From Chloroflexota bacterium (GTDB lineage Bacteria; Chloroflexota; Anaerolineae; Anaerolineales; JACQED01): a DNA stretch of 6,553 bases. The DNA lies in assembly GCA_016200785.1 (NCBI GenBank), contig JACQED010000529.1, positions 1 through 6,553 of the forward strand, in the 5' to 3' direction. The position numbers and the translations under genes were made by a program. Below are positions 1 through 6,553 of the stretch, one piece after another; within the stretch, counting starts at the first letter, position 1; each line of letters begins with the position of its first letter. The notes under the pieces are model-generated. The model worked only from the letters and a program-made list of their open reading frames with translations, did no database searches and was not told the origin of the DNA.

Positions 1-486
1 CCGCCGTGGGCGAACAACCGCCTTGTAGAATTGGGAGCTCGACAGCCGCGTCACTTCTTCCCAATAAGACTGTGCTCTTTCAAGTTGAGCATCGTCAAAT
101 ACGTTGATCCAGGCGAAGATCTTCTCTTCATCCACCCGGCATATTTCGCGGATGAATCTCAGGAACACCTGAATGACACGTGGTTCGGTGTTGGACAAAG
201 AGACATCAGCATCACTCTGCTTTTTTCCTTCTCCAATGTACAAACCAATCGCCAGTTGAAAAAGGTCGCGCTGCTCTTCCGTCTCAAGAGTTTGGATGTC
301 AAACGGATCGCCATCGGGGTTGTGCCACTGATAAATCGCCTCACTAATATCCCGGCGTTCTATTCCGTGCTTCTCCATCCAGTACACGACCTTGTTCGGC
401 GAGCAACCCAACTGCTCGGCGATCTCGGCCATCGAGAGTCTCTGAACATTGTATAGTTCTTCGAGCAACTCTTTGCTCAATGACAT
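1..486 (-). CDS. HTH plus LAGLIDADG-like protein, C-terminus cut by window edge
   Basis: The frame is open from an ATG at 486 to the left edge: 162 codons with no stop, so the C-terminus is missing. The start is supported by a GGAGG Shine-Dalgarno at 494-498, 7 bases upstream. Residues about 5-45 read as a helix-turn-helix (MAEIAEQLGCSPNKVVYWM at 19-37). A linker holding NPDGDPF (56-62) follows. Residues 78-87, LAIGLYIGEG, match a LAGLIDADG helix, with E86 where the catalytic acid would be. SNTEP (98-102) and a W142...QF(152-153)YK segment follow. From memory this layout is shared by a widespread, uncharacterised bacterial family related to LAGLIDADG homing endonucleases. Only one LAGLIDADG-like motif is visible, so a nuclease would have to dimerise; it may instead be a DNA-binding regulator. 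GC is about 51% by hand count, below its neighbours, which hints at horizontal origin. It lies 22 bases after tRNA-Thr with no room for a terminator and may be read from the tRNA promoter. Confidence 0.82.
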   Translation of the reverse strand, partial: MSLSKELLEELYNVQRLSMAEIAEQLGCSPNKVVYWMEKHGIERRDISEAIYQWHNPDGDPFDIQTLETEEQRDLFQLAIGLYIGEGKKQSDADVSLSNTEPRVIQVFLRFIREICRVDEEKIFAWINVFDDAQLERAQSYWEEVTRLSSSQFYKAVVRPRR

Positions 487-508
487 CGCCGAGCCTCCGT
501 GCAATACA

Positions 509-581
509 AGCCGACGATGGGAGTTGAACCCATAACCCCATGTTTACAAAACATGTGCTCTGCCGATTGAGCTACGTCGGC
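509..581 (-). tRNA. tRNA-Thr (anticodon UGU)
   Basis: The minus strand folds into a complete 73-nt cloverleaf. The 7-bp acceptor stem pairs GCCGACG (581-575) with CGTCGGC (516-510) perfectly. The D arm is GCTC/GAGC with an 8-nt loop. The anticodon stem is CATGT/ACATG with the loop TTTGTAA, giving anticodon TGT (UGU), which reads threonine ACN codons, chiefly ACA. The variable loop is GGGTT, and the T arm is ATGGG/CCCAT around TTCAACT. The discriminator base is U (509). CCA is not encoded, so it must be added by the CCA-adding enzyme. Confidence 0.97.
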
Positions 582-619
582 GCATGCCGAAGCGATCCCC
601 CCTTCGATTGAGCGGCGGG

Positions 620-649
620 ATTATACCAGACATTAAAGGAGTCGGTCAA
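620..649 (-). promoter_or_regulatory. sigma70-type promoter of tRNA-Thr
   Basis: On the minus strand a TTGACC -35 box (649-644) and a perfect TATAAT -10 box (625-620) are 18 bases apart. The predicted start point near 613 gives a 5' leader of about 32 nt before the tRNA at 581. The leader carries a G6 run and a small CGAAG/CTTCG hairpin (588-606). The promoter begins only 24 bases beyond the rlmB stop, so the tRNA can be transcribed independently of the operon upstream. No terminator is visible between rlmB and this promoter, so read-through from the operon is also possible. Confidence 0.87.
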
Positions 650-673
650 GGAATGTGACTCGTCGCTCGCATT

Positions 674-1417
674 TCACGCAAAACCTCGTGCTTCCCAGGC
701 GCGATACAACGCAATCGAACCCGCCGTCGCCGCGTTGAGCGACTCGATCTTGCCGCGCATCGGCAGACTCACAAGAAAATCGCAACGTTCGCGCACCAAT
801 CGTCGCAATCCTTCGCCCTCACTACCCACGACGAGCCCCAACGGCCCTTTGAGATTCGCTCGATCAATTCGATCCGCGCTCGTGGCCTCCAGCCCAACGA
901 GCCAAACGCCCTCGGCCTTGAGCATCTCCATCACCCGCACGAGATTCGTTTCGCGCGCGATGAGCAAATGCTCGACCGCGCCGGCGGAGGCGTTGGCTAC
1001 GGCCGGCGTGATCTCGGCCGAGCGGCGCTCTTGCAAAACGACTCCGTGAACGCCGACCGCTTCCGCCGTCCGCAAGAGCGTTCCGACGTTTTGCGGGTCT
1101 TGCAGGAGATCGAGCAGGAGAACGAACGGCGGCTCGCCGCGCGACTGCGCCAGCGCGAGAATCTCGCCCGGGTCGACGTAAGGGTAATCCTCGGCTTCGA
1201 GCGCGATGCCCTGCGCGCCGCCGCCTTTGGCGATCTGATCCACCGAGTCGCGTGGAACGCGTTGGACAGGAACGCGCGCGCGTTCAGCTAATCTGACAAT
1301 TTCGCCGAGAACGTCGGCTTCGCGCACGCCCTCGGCGATGACCAGTCGGTAGACTTTGCGCCGCCCGGCGCGCAAACACTCGCGGACGGCGTTTCGCCCA
1401 AACAGAATCTCGCGCAC
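674..1417 (-). CDS. rlmB: 23S rRNA (guanosine-2'-O-)-methyltransferase, RlmB/TrmH (SpoU) family
   Basis: A 247-aa SPOUT-class methyltransferase, the usual length for RlmB, which transfers a methyl group from S-adenosylmethionine to the ribose of a guanosine in 23S rRNA (G2251 in E. coli). Residues 4 to about 78 form the SpoU substrate-binding domain (ILFGRNAV near the start). The knotted catalytic domain carries motif 1, DPQNVGTLLRTA (107-118, with N110 and R116), motif 2, GLVVGSEGEGL (194-204, with E200), and motif 3, SLNAATAGSIALY (226-238, with N228). Motif 3 has Ala where many relatives have a small polar or Val residue; this is a mild variant. The start is GTG at 1417; a short-spaced AGAGG (1421-1425) precedes it and no in-frame ATG lies close by. 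It follows the cysS stop by 13 bases and is probably cotranscribed. A close TrmH-type paralogue acting on another RNA cannot be excluded from sequence alone. Confidence 0.94.
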   Translation of the reverse strand: MREILFGRNAVRECLRAGRRKVYRLVIAEGVREADVLGEIVRLAERARVPVQRVPRDSVDQIAKGGGAQGIALEAEDYPYVDPGEILALAQSRGEPPFVLLLDLLQDPQNVGTLLRTAEAVGVHGVVLQERRSAEITPAVANASAGAVEHLLIARETNLVRVMEMLKAEGVWLVGLEATSADRIDRANLKGPLGLVVGSEGEGLRRLVRERCDFLVSLPMRGKIESLNAATAGSIALYRAWEARGFA

Positions 1418-1430
1418 TAACCTCTAATGC

Positions 1431-2879
1431 CTAACCGCTGATCTTCCACGTCGTCCCCTCTCTCCCGTCCTCCAGCACAACGCCTAGCGCGGCGAGGCGA
1501 TCGCGGATCGAATCCGACGTGGCGAAATCCTTGCGCTTGCGCGCCTCGGCCCGCATGTCGATCAACAGGCGAATGAGTCCGGCCTCGCGCTCAGCGCTCG
1601 CGCCTGCCGCCGCCTGCTCCGGGATAATGCCAAGAACTTGTCCCCCGAGTTCGCGATACAGCGCGTCAATCGCCTCCAGTGTCCCCCGGCCAAGCGGCTG
1701 ATCGGAGTTGAGTAGAGTGTTCACCACCTTCGCCAGCTCGAACAACACGGCCACCGCCGCCGGGGCGTTGAAGTCGTCGTCCATCGCCGCGCCGAACTGG
1801 TTCTCGAAATCGGCCAGCGTCGCGAGGAATTCCTGGTCGCTGTCTGCAGGCAGGGAGGCCGACTTGAGCCGCTCGCGGACGGCGGACGCCGGCGAGGCGA
1901 CGCGCTCCCAGCCCCGGCTCGCTCCCGCCAGCGCTTCGTCGCTGAAGTCAATCGGACTGCGATAGTGGCTGGAGAGGATGAAAAAGCGCAGGGCTTCGGC
2001 GCGATACTTCTTCAGCGCGTCTTTGATCGTCAGGAAGTTGCCCAGGCTCTTGCTCATCTTCACACCGCTCACCGTGAGCGATCCTCCGAGCAGCCAGTAA
2101 TGCGCGAATGGCTGGCCGTGCGCCGCTTCGCTCTGCGCGATCTCGCACTCGTTGTGCGGGAAAATATTGTCCACGCCGCCGCCGTGAATGTCGAACGTCG
2201 GGCCGAGATACTTGGCCGACATCGCCGAGCACTCGATGTGCCAGCCGGGGTAGCCCCAGCCCCACGGGCTCAGCCACTTCAAGATGTGCTCCGGCTCGGC
2301 CTGCTTCCACAGCGCGAAATCTTCGGGATGGCGTTTCTCTTCGCGCACCGCCACGCGCGCGCCTTCCTCCATTTCCTCCACGCGCCGGCCGGAGAGTTTG
2401 CCATACTCCGGGAACGAACTGACGTCGAAGTACACCGCGCCGTTTACTTCGTAAGCGTGGCCGTCGGCGATCAGTTTCTTGATCATCTCGATCTGTTCGG
2501 GCACGTGAGCCGAAGCGCGCGGCGAGATGTCGGGGCGCTGGACGCCGAGCGCGTCCATATCCTCGAAATAACTCCGCGCGTAGCGCTCCACGACCTCCAT
2601 CGGCTCGATCCGTTCGCGCGCCGCGCCCTTGAGGATGCGGTCTTCGCCGGAGTCGAGCAGGTGACCCACGTCGGTGATGTTCTGGACGTAGCGGACTTCG
2701 TAGCCGCTGTGACGCAAGTAGCGCACGATCACGTCGAAGGAGATGTAGGTTTTGGCGTGGCCGATGTGGGCGTGATCGTAGACCGTCGGGCCGCAGACGT
2801 ACATCATCACCCGGCCGGGAGTGAGGGGGACGAACTCTTCTTTCCTGCGGGTGAGGGTATTGTAGACTTGCAGAGCCAT
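1431..2879 (-). CDS. cysS: Cysteinyl-tRNA synthetase
   Basis: A 482-aa class I aminoacyl-tRNA synthetase that charges tRNA-Cys with cysteine using ATP in the cytoplasm; family members are usually about 460-490 aa. Visible marks are the HIGH motif (38-41) inside CGPTVYDHAHIGHA, the KMSKS motif (274-278), and the zinc site that selects cysteine, formed by C29, C217 (WHIECSAM), H242 and E246 (FPHNECEIAQSE). The C-terminal part after about 330 is the helical anticodon-binding DALR-type region, ending with the typical RKRKDFATSDSIRDRLAALG segment. The ATG at 2879 overlaps the upstream stop codon by one base (TGATG), and GGAG lies 11 bases before it, so translation is likely coupled to the yacL-like gene. 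The stop is TAG at 1433-1431. All catalytic and zinc residues are present, so it should be functional. Confidence 0.98.
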   Translation of the reverse strand: MALQVYNTLTRRKEEFVPLTPGRVMMYVCGPTVYDHAHIGHAKTYISFDVIVRYLRHSGYEVRYVQNITDVGHLLDSGEDRILKGAARERIEPMEVVERYARSYFEDMDALGVQRPDISPRASAHVPEQIEMIKKLIADGHAYEVNGAVYFDVSSFPEYGKLSGRRVEEMEEGARVAVREEKRHPEDFALWKQAEPEHILKWLSPWGWGYPGWHIECSAMSAKYLGPTFDIHGGGVDNIFPHNECEIAQSEAAHGQPFAHYWLLGGSLTVSGVKMSKSLGNFLTIKDALKKYRAEALRFFILSSHYRSPIDFSDEALAGASRGWERVASPASAVRERLKSASLPADSDQEFLATLADFENQFGAAMDDDFNAPAAVAVLFELAKVVNTLLNSDQPLGRGTLEAIDALYRELGGQVLGIIPEQAAAGASAEREAGLIRLLIDMRAEARKRKDFATSDSIRDRLAALGVVLEDGREGTTWKISG

Positions 2880-3943
2880 CAGTTCATATTCTCCGGTCGC
2901 GCGAAGATCATCCGGCCGGCGGCCGTTTGCAGGACTTTGGTGACCATGACATCCACGTTCTGATCGATCCAGCGCCGGCCCTCTTCGACTACCACCATCG
3001 TGCCGTCGTCGAGGTAGCCCACCCCTTGCCCGATCTCTTTGCCCTCCTGGATGATCTTCACCGTCATGCTCTCGCCGGGCAGGAAGACCGCCTTGACCGC
3101 GTTGGCGAGTTCGTTGATGTTCAAAATGGACACGCCCTGCAATTCGGCGACGCGGTTCAGATTGTAATCGTTGGTCATGATCGGGCAGTGGAGTTGCTTG
3201 GCGAGGATCACCAGTTTGTCGTCCACCTCCCGCACTCCCTCCACGTCCATGTCCGTGATCCGCACGGGCACCAACGAGTCTTTTTGCAGACGGTTGAGGA
3301 TGTCCAGCCCCCGCCGGCCGCGATTGCGCCGCAGATTATCGGCCGAGTCGGCGATGTGCTGTAATTCGTTCAAGACGAAGCGCGGCACGATCATCGTTCC
3401 GACCACGAACCCGGTCTGGCTGATGTCGGCCACGCGCCCGTCAATGATCACGCTGGTGTCCAACAGGACGCTCCGGTTGTCGCTGGGGGCGCTGGATTCG
3501 CCGCCGCTTGTCCCGCCCCGCGCCGGCAGGCGCGACTCGAAGATCGAGAAGATGTCGCGCTGGCGCATGACGAACATTGAGATGCCCAGCCAGCCGAACA
3601 CGATCGCGCCGACGAACGGAAGAACTTGGCCGAACGGTTTCGGCAGGAGCGAGAGCGGAAAGGCCAACAACGCGGCGACGATCAATCCGACGATGACCCC
3701 GACCATCGCCGCGACGAGCAACTGCGCCGGCATCTGGCCGATCAAGCGCCGCATGTAGCGCGCCGGGCGCGTGGTGATCCACGGCGTGCCGATCAGGCCG
3801 AGCAGAGCGCCGACCAGCGCGAATACGATCGCCCACAATTCGGGCGGCGACTTGGCCATATCGGCCAGTAGAACGCCGAGATACAGCCCGCCGATCGCCA
3901 TCCCGATCATGCCCAAGATGCGAAACACAAATTCGACGCTCAT
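2879..3943 (-). CDS. yacL: Membrane-anchored PIN-TRAM domain protein (YacL family), predicted RNase
   Basis: A 354-aa protein. Four hydrophobic segments (about 6-26, 36-56, 74-96 and 106-126) form a membrane anchor. A PIN nuclease domain follows from about 158 to 280: LLDTSVIIDGR supplies D162 and D168, and VLNELQHIADS supplies E193, with D241/D242 (VDDK) and D259 (TNDYN) completing the acidic metal site. A TRAM domain, a small RNA-binding barrel, covers about 288-345 (GKEIGQGVGYLDDGTMVVVE). The architecture matches YacL of Bacillus and its relatives; nuclease activity is predicted from the intact acidic residues, and the RNA substrate is unknown to me. The ATG start has AGGAG (3952-3956) 8 bases upstream. 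It is the first gene of the operon with cysS and rlmB and overlaps cysS by one base. An intrinsic terminator sits just 22 bases upstream, suggesting attenuation of the whole operon. Confidence 0.95.
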   Translation of the reverse strand: MSVEFVFRILGMIGMAIGGLYLGVLLADMAKSPPELWAIVFALVGALLGLIGTPWITTRPARYMRRLIGQMPAQLLVAAMVGVIVGLIVAALLAFPLSLLPKPFGQVLPFVGAIVFGWLGISMFVMRQRDIFSIFESRLPARGGTSGGESSAPSDNRSVLLDTSVIIDGRVADISQTGFVVGTMIVPRFVLNELQHIADSADNLRRNRGRRGLDILNRLQKDSLVPVRITDMDVEGVREVDDKLVILAKQLHCPIMTNDYNLNRVAELQGVSILNINELANAVKAVFLPGESMTVKIIQEGKEIGQGVGYLDDGTMVVVEEGRRWIDQNVDVMVTKVLQTAAGRMIFARPENMN

Positions 3944-4169
3944 ACCTCACACTCCTACGCCGTTGAAAACAAAAGGTGAGCACCCGGTCTTTCCGGCGTG
4001 CTCACCTCGGACAATGCTCTACTGTTGGCAGCTGGCTCCACCTTCACTTCGCTCCGAGCCAGTTCAGCTATCAAGTTGTCGCCAGCAGGTTTCCGAGCGA
4101 GTACTGCAAAAAAGAGAATGAGACCGGGCCGACTATCAGGCGGTATAAAGGATAATGTGCGCCCGAGTT
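3944..4169 (-). promoter_or_regulatory. Structured leader of the yacL-cysS-rlmB operon, possible T-box-like attenuator
   Basis: This non-coding leader of about 226 nt runs from the predicted start point (near 4169) to the yacL start. A hairpin pairs CTGGCTC (4062-4056) with GAGCCAG (4038-4032), and GACAA (4080-4076) can pair with TTGTC (4014-4010) around it. The sequence GCTCGGA occurs twice (4098-4092 and 4059-4053). Its complement TCCGAG (4011-4006) overlaps the foot of the terminator, so an alternative to the terminator can form. AAGGTG (near 4046-4041) is also complementary to the CACCTT end of the terminator. The stretch AAGGTGGAGCC resembles a degenerate T-box, and its TGGA (4040-4037) could pair with the UCCA end of tRNA-Cys. 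A convincing stem I with a UGC specifier was not found, so the T-box reading is tentative. Attenuation itself is better supported by position. Confidence 0.45.
3966..4007 (-). terminator. Intrinsic terminator/attenuator before yacL
   Basis: A perfect 10-bp stem pairs AGGTGAGCAC (4007-3998) with GTGCTCACCT (3983-3974). Inside it CCGG/CCGG pair around an AAAGA loop. The T tract TTTTGTTTT follows at once on the minus strand (3974-3966); the plus strand has no such tract, so it acts leftward. It lies between the operon promoter and yacL, with only 22 bases to the start codon and no promoter in that gap. Transcripts of the operon must therefore read through it. It may also end read-through from radA. 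Confidence 0.88.
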
Positions 4170-4175
4170 GCCGCT

Positions 4176-4204
4176 ATATTAACACAGCGGCGGCCAAAAG
4201 TCAA
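4176..4204 (-). promoter_or_regulatory. sigma70-type promoter of the yacL-cysS-rlmB operon
   Basis: A TTGACT -35 box (4204-4199) and a TAATAT -10 box (4181-4176) are separated by the optimal 17 bases. The predicted start is near 4169, giving a long leader of about 226 nt before yacL. No other promoter of comparable quality is visible between radA and yacL. Confidence 0.72.
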
Positions 4205-4240
4205 CGGAAGCATGTTCTGAGAATCGCGCCCGATCGCGCC

Positions 4241-4284
4241 ACGCTGTGCAGAGGCGCTCCTACGCGGCACAGCGTCCTGCCGCG
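4241..4284 (-). other. Two overlapping alternative hairpins after radA
   Basis: Three bases past the radA stop codon the RNA can form either a 7-bp stem, CGCGGCA/TGCCGCG (4284-4278 with 4269-4263, 8-nt loop), or a perfect 9-bp stem, ACGCTGTGC/GCACAGCGT (4275-4267 with 4249-4241, 17-nt loop). The two share bases 4267-4269 and exclude each other. Neither is followed by a T tract, so an ordinary intrinsic terminator is unlikely. A protective 3' structure for radA mRNA or the remnant of a small palindromic repeat is possible. A short direct repeat, ATCGCGCC on the plus strand at 4223-4230 and 4233-4240, lies next to it. Confidence 0.5.
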
Positions 4285-4287
4285 CAT

Positions 4288-5667
<1,380 letters not shown>

Positions 5668-5682
5668 GGTGATTTCAACAGG

Positions 5683-5691
5683 ATTGTAGCA
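5683..5691 (-). promoter_or_regulatory. Extended -10 promoter of radA (candidate)
   Basis: TGCTACAAT on the minus strand (5691-5683) fits an extended -10 element (TGn plus TACAAT). No good -35 box lies at 16-18 bases upstream, where the heptamer repeat sits. The predicted start near 5676 would leave a leader of only about 9 nt before the ATG at 5667, without a Shine-Dalgarno, which suggests a near-leaderless mRNA. Cotranscription with the capA-family gene is the alternative. Confidence 0.45.
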
Positions 5692-5702
5692 CAACTCGTC
5701 GG

Positions 5703-5772
5703 GTGTCGCGTGCCGCGTGTCGTGTGTCGCGCCGCTCGTCACCCGTCACTCATCACCCGCCACCCGTCAGGT
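5703..5772. repeat. Degenerate heptamer tandem repeat
   Basis: Ten contiguous 7-base units can be read on the plus strand: gtgtcgc, gtgccgc, gtgtcgt, gtgtcgc, gccgctc, gtcaccc, gtcactc, atcaccc, gccaccc and a diverged gtcaggt. Two subtypes are visible, a GTGTCGC block (5703-5730) and a GTCACCC block (5738-5765). The array fills most of the gap between the capA-family gene and radA and runs into the last codons of the former: its Gly-Gly-Gly-stop end is encoded by the repeat. Confidence 0.75.
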
Positions 5773-6553
5773 CGGCACTCAGCCTCTCTATGTTGTCCAA
5801 TATCCTCTGCCTCGCTTCACCTTCGGCAATCATCGGTCGGCCGTCGTTCGGGTCGAGCACGACCGGGATCCATTCGAGGCTTTCAACACCCGCGCGAGAG
5901 AGATTCACTTTCAACATCGCGCTGTCGCGGCTCTGGTCGATCTCGAAGACGAAGTTCCCGAGGCTGTAGGCGATCGCGCCGCCGTGATAATGCTCGATGC
6001 CCTGCAGGGTGTGCGAGTGTGCGCCGATGACCAGCGCCGCCCCGGCGTCAATCGCCGTGTGAGCGATCTCGACCTGGACTCGATTTGGCTTGTCCCAATA
6101 TTCGAAGCCGCTGTGCATAAACACCACGACGAGATCGGCTCTCGCTTTTGCGGCCGATACATCCGAGGCGATTTGATCCAGATCGGCCCAGGCGAGGCCG
6201 GGGGAGGAGTCGGTCGCGATCACACTGCGCGCGTCCCAGCCGCCGCTTTCGACGGGCACGTCAACGTAGCCGAGGAATGCGATCCTCAAGCCATTGCGTT
6301 CGAGAATGGCGGGAGCGTGCGCCTCGGCAGCATTCGTGCCCGCGCCGACATGCGCGATGCCCACCGTGTCCAATAGCCGCAACGTGTCCGCTAGTCCCTC
6401 CGAGCCATAGTCCATCGCGTGATTGTTCGCTAGCGTCACCACGTCGATCCCGGCGAGGGCGAGCGAAGCGGCGGCGGAGGGCGGGGCGCGGAAGCGATAG
6501 GCCTTCTTAGGCAGGGACTCTCCACGGTCGCCGATCGCGCATTCCAGATTCAC
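5753..6553 (-). CDS. CapA-family protein (poly-gamma-glutamate synthesis type), N-terminus cut by window edge
   Basis: The 267 codons visible (266 residues and stop) are the main part of a CapA/PgsA-like protein with a metallophosphatase-like fold. The first codon in the window is a GTG that most likely encodes an internal Val of the (V)NLECAIGD motif, not a start; probably several tens of residues precede it. Marks in order: NLE (2-4), LANNHAMDYG (41-50), VVVFMHSGFEY (142-152), GAHSHTLQGIE (177-187) and AYSLGNFVF (195-203). Family members act at the cell envelope in poly-gamma-glutamate capsule formation, but the family is broad and many members have no known substrate. No capB or capC homologue lies inside the window, so a capsule role is only a family-based guess. 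The usual more hydrophilic HWG of the family reads MHSG here. The TGA stop lies within the heptamer repeat. Confidence 0.9.
   Translation of the reverse strand: MNLECAIGDRGESLPKKAYRFRAPPSAAASLALAGIDVVTLANNHAMDYGSEGLADTLRLLDTVGIAHVGAGTNAAEAHAPAILERNGLRIAFLGYVDVPVESGGWDARSVIATDSSPGLAWADLDQIASDVSAAKARADLVVVFMHSGFEYWDKPNRVQVEIAHTAIDAGAALVIGAHSHTLQGIEHYHGGAIAYSLGNFVFEIDQSRDSAMLKVNLSRAGVESLEWIPVVLDPNDGRPMIAEGEARQRILDNIERLSADLTGGG

Noticed and set aside
31..456. A plus-strand open frame of 141 codons at the left edge.
   Set aside because: The minus strand carries a better gene here, with a Shine-Dalgarno, an HTH and a LAGLIDADG-like motif; the plus frame shows no motif.
1965..2963. A long plus-strand open frame (332 codons) opposite cysS.
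   Set aside because: It is antisense to a clear cysS gene and its composition is what a high-GC complement gives; no domain or ribosome site supports it.
3955..4047. A possible 30-codon leader ORF from a GTG (4047) with GGAG 4 bases upstream, ending in TAG just before the yacL ribosome site.
   Set aside because: It starts with GTG, runs straight through the terminator stem, has no run of Cys or other regulatory codons, and resembles no known peptide. Chance is the simpler explanation.
5668..5742. An N-terminal extension of radA by 25 codons to an ATG at 5742.
   Set aside because: The extra residues are translated repeat sequence, and RadA proteins normally begin a few residues before the zinc ribbon, as with the ATG at 5667.

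Overview
The window looks like a stretch of bacterial chromosome, high in GC (about 62-70% in samples I counted by hand). Every supported gene is on the minus strand, so transcription runs from the right edge to the left. A YacL-type membrane PIN-TRAM protein sits directly before cysS and rlmB, with radA just upstream. This recalls the radA...yacL...cysS...rlmB cluster of Bacillus-type genomes. The high GC and the degenerate heptamer repeat between genes make me favour a Chloroflexota-like organism, but that is only a low-to-moderate confidence inference.

In the order of transcription: (1) at the right edge, a CapA-family protein cut at its N terminus; (2) an 85-base gap made largely of a degenerate 7-bp tandem repeat; (3) radA, a complete DNA recombination/repair ATPase gene, with an extended -10 promoter only about 15 bases before its start codon; (4) a 344-base non-coding region with two alternative hairpins just after radA, a good sigma70-type promoter, a leader of about 226 nt, and an intrinsic terminator ending 22 bases before the next gene; (5) a tight operon of yacL-like PIN-TRAM, cysS (1-base TGATG overlap) and rlmB (13-base gap); (6) a strong promoter for tRNA-Thr(UGU); (7) 22 bases after the tRNA, a gene running off the left edge that encodes a helix-turn-helix plus LAGLIDADG-like protein and has clearly lower GC (about 51%).

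The core genes belong to information processing: RadA in recombination, YacL as a predicted membrane-bound RNase, CysRS in tRNA charging, RlmB in 23S rRNA methylation, and tRNA-Thr. The two most interesting points are the attenuator-like leader of the yacL-cysS-rlmB operon, which has some T-box-like traits but no proven specifier, and the small HTH/LAGLIDADG-like gene packed directly behind the tRNA. I see no CRISPR array, IS element, rRNA or recognisable defence island.
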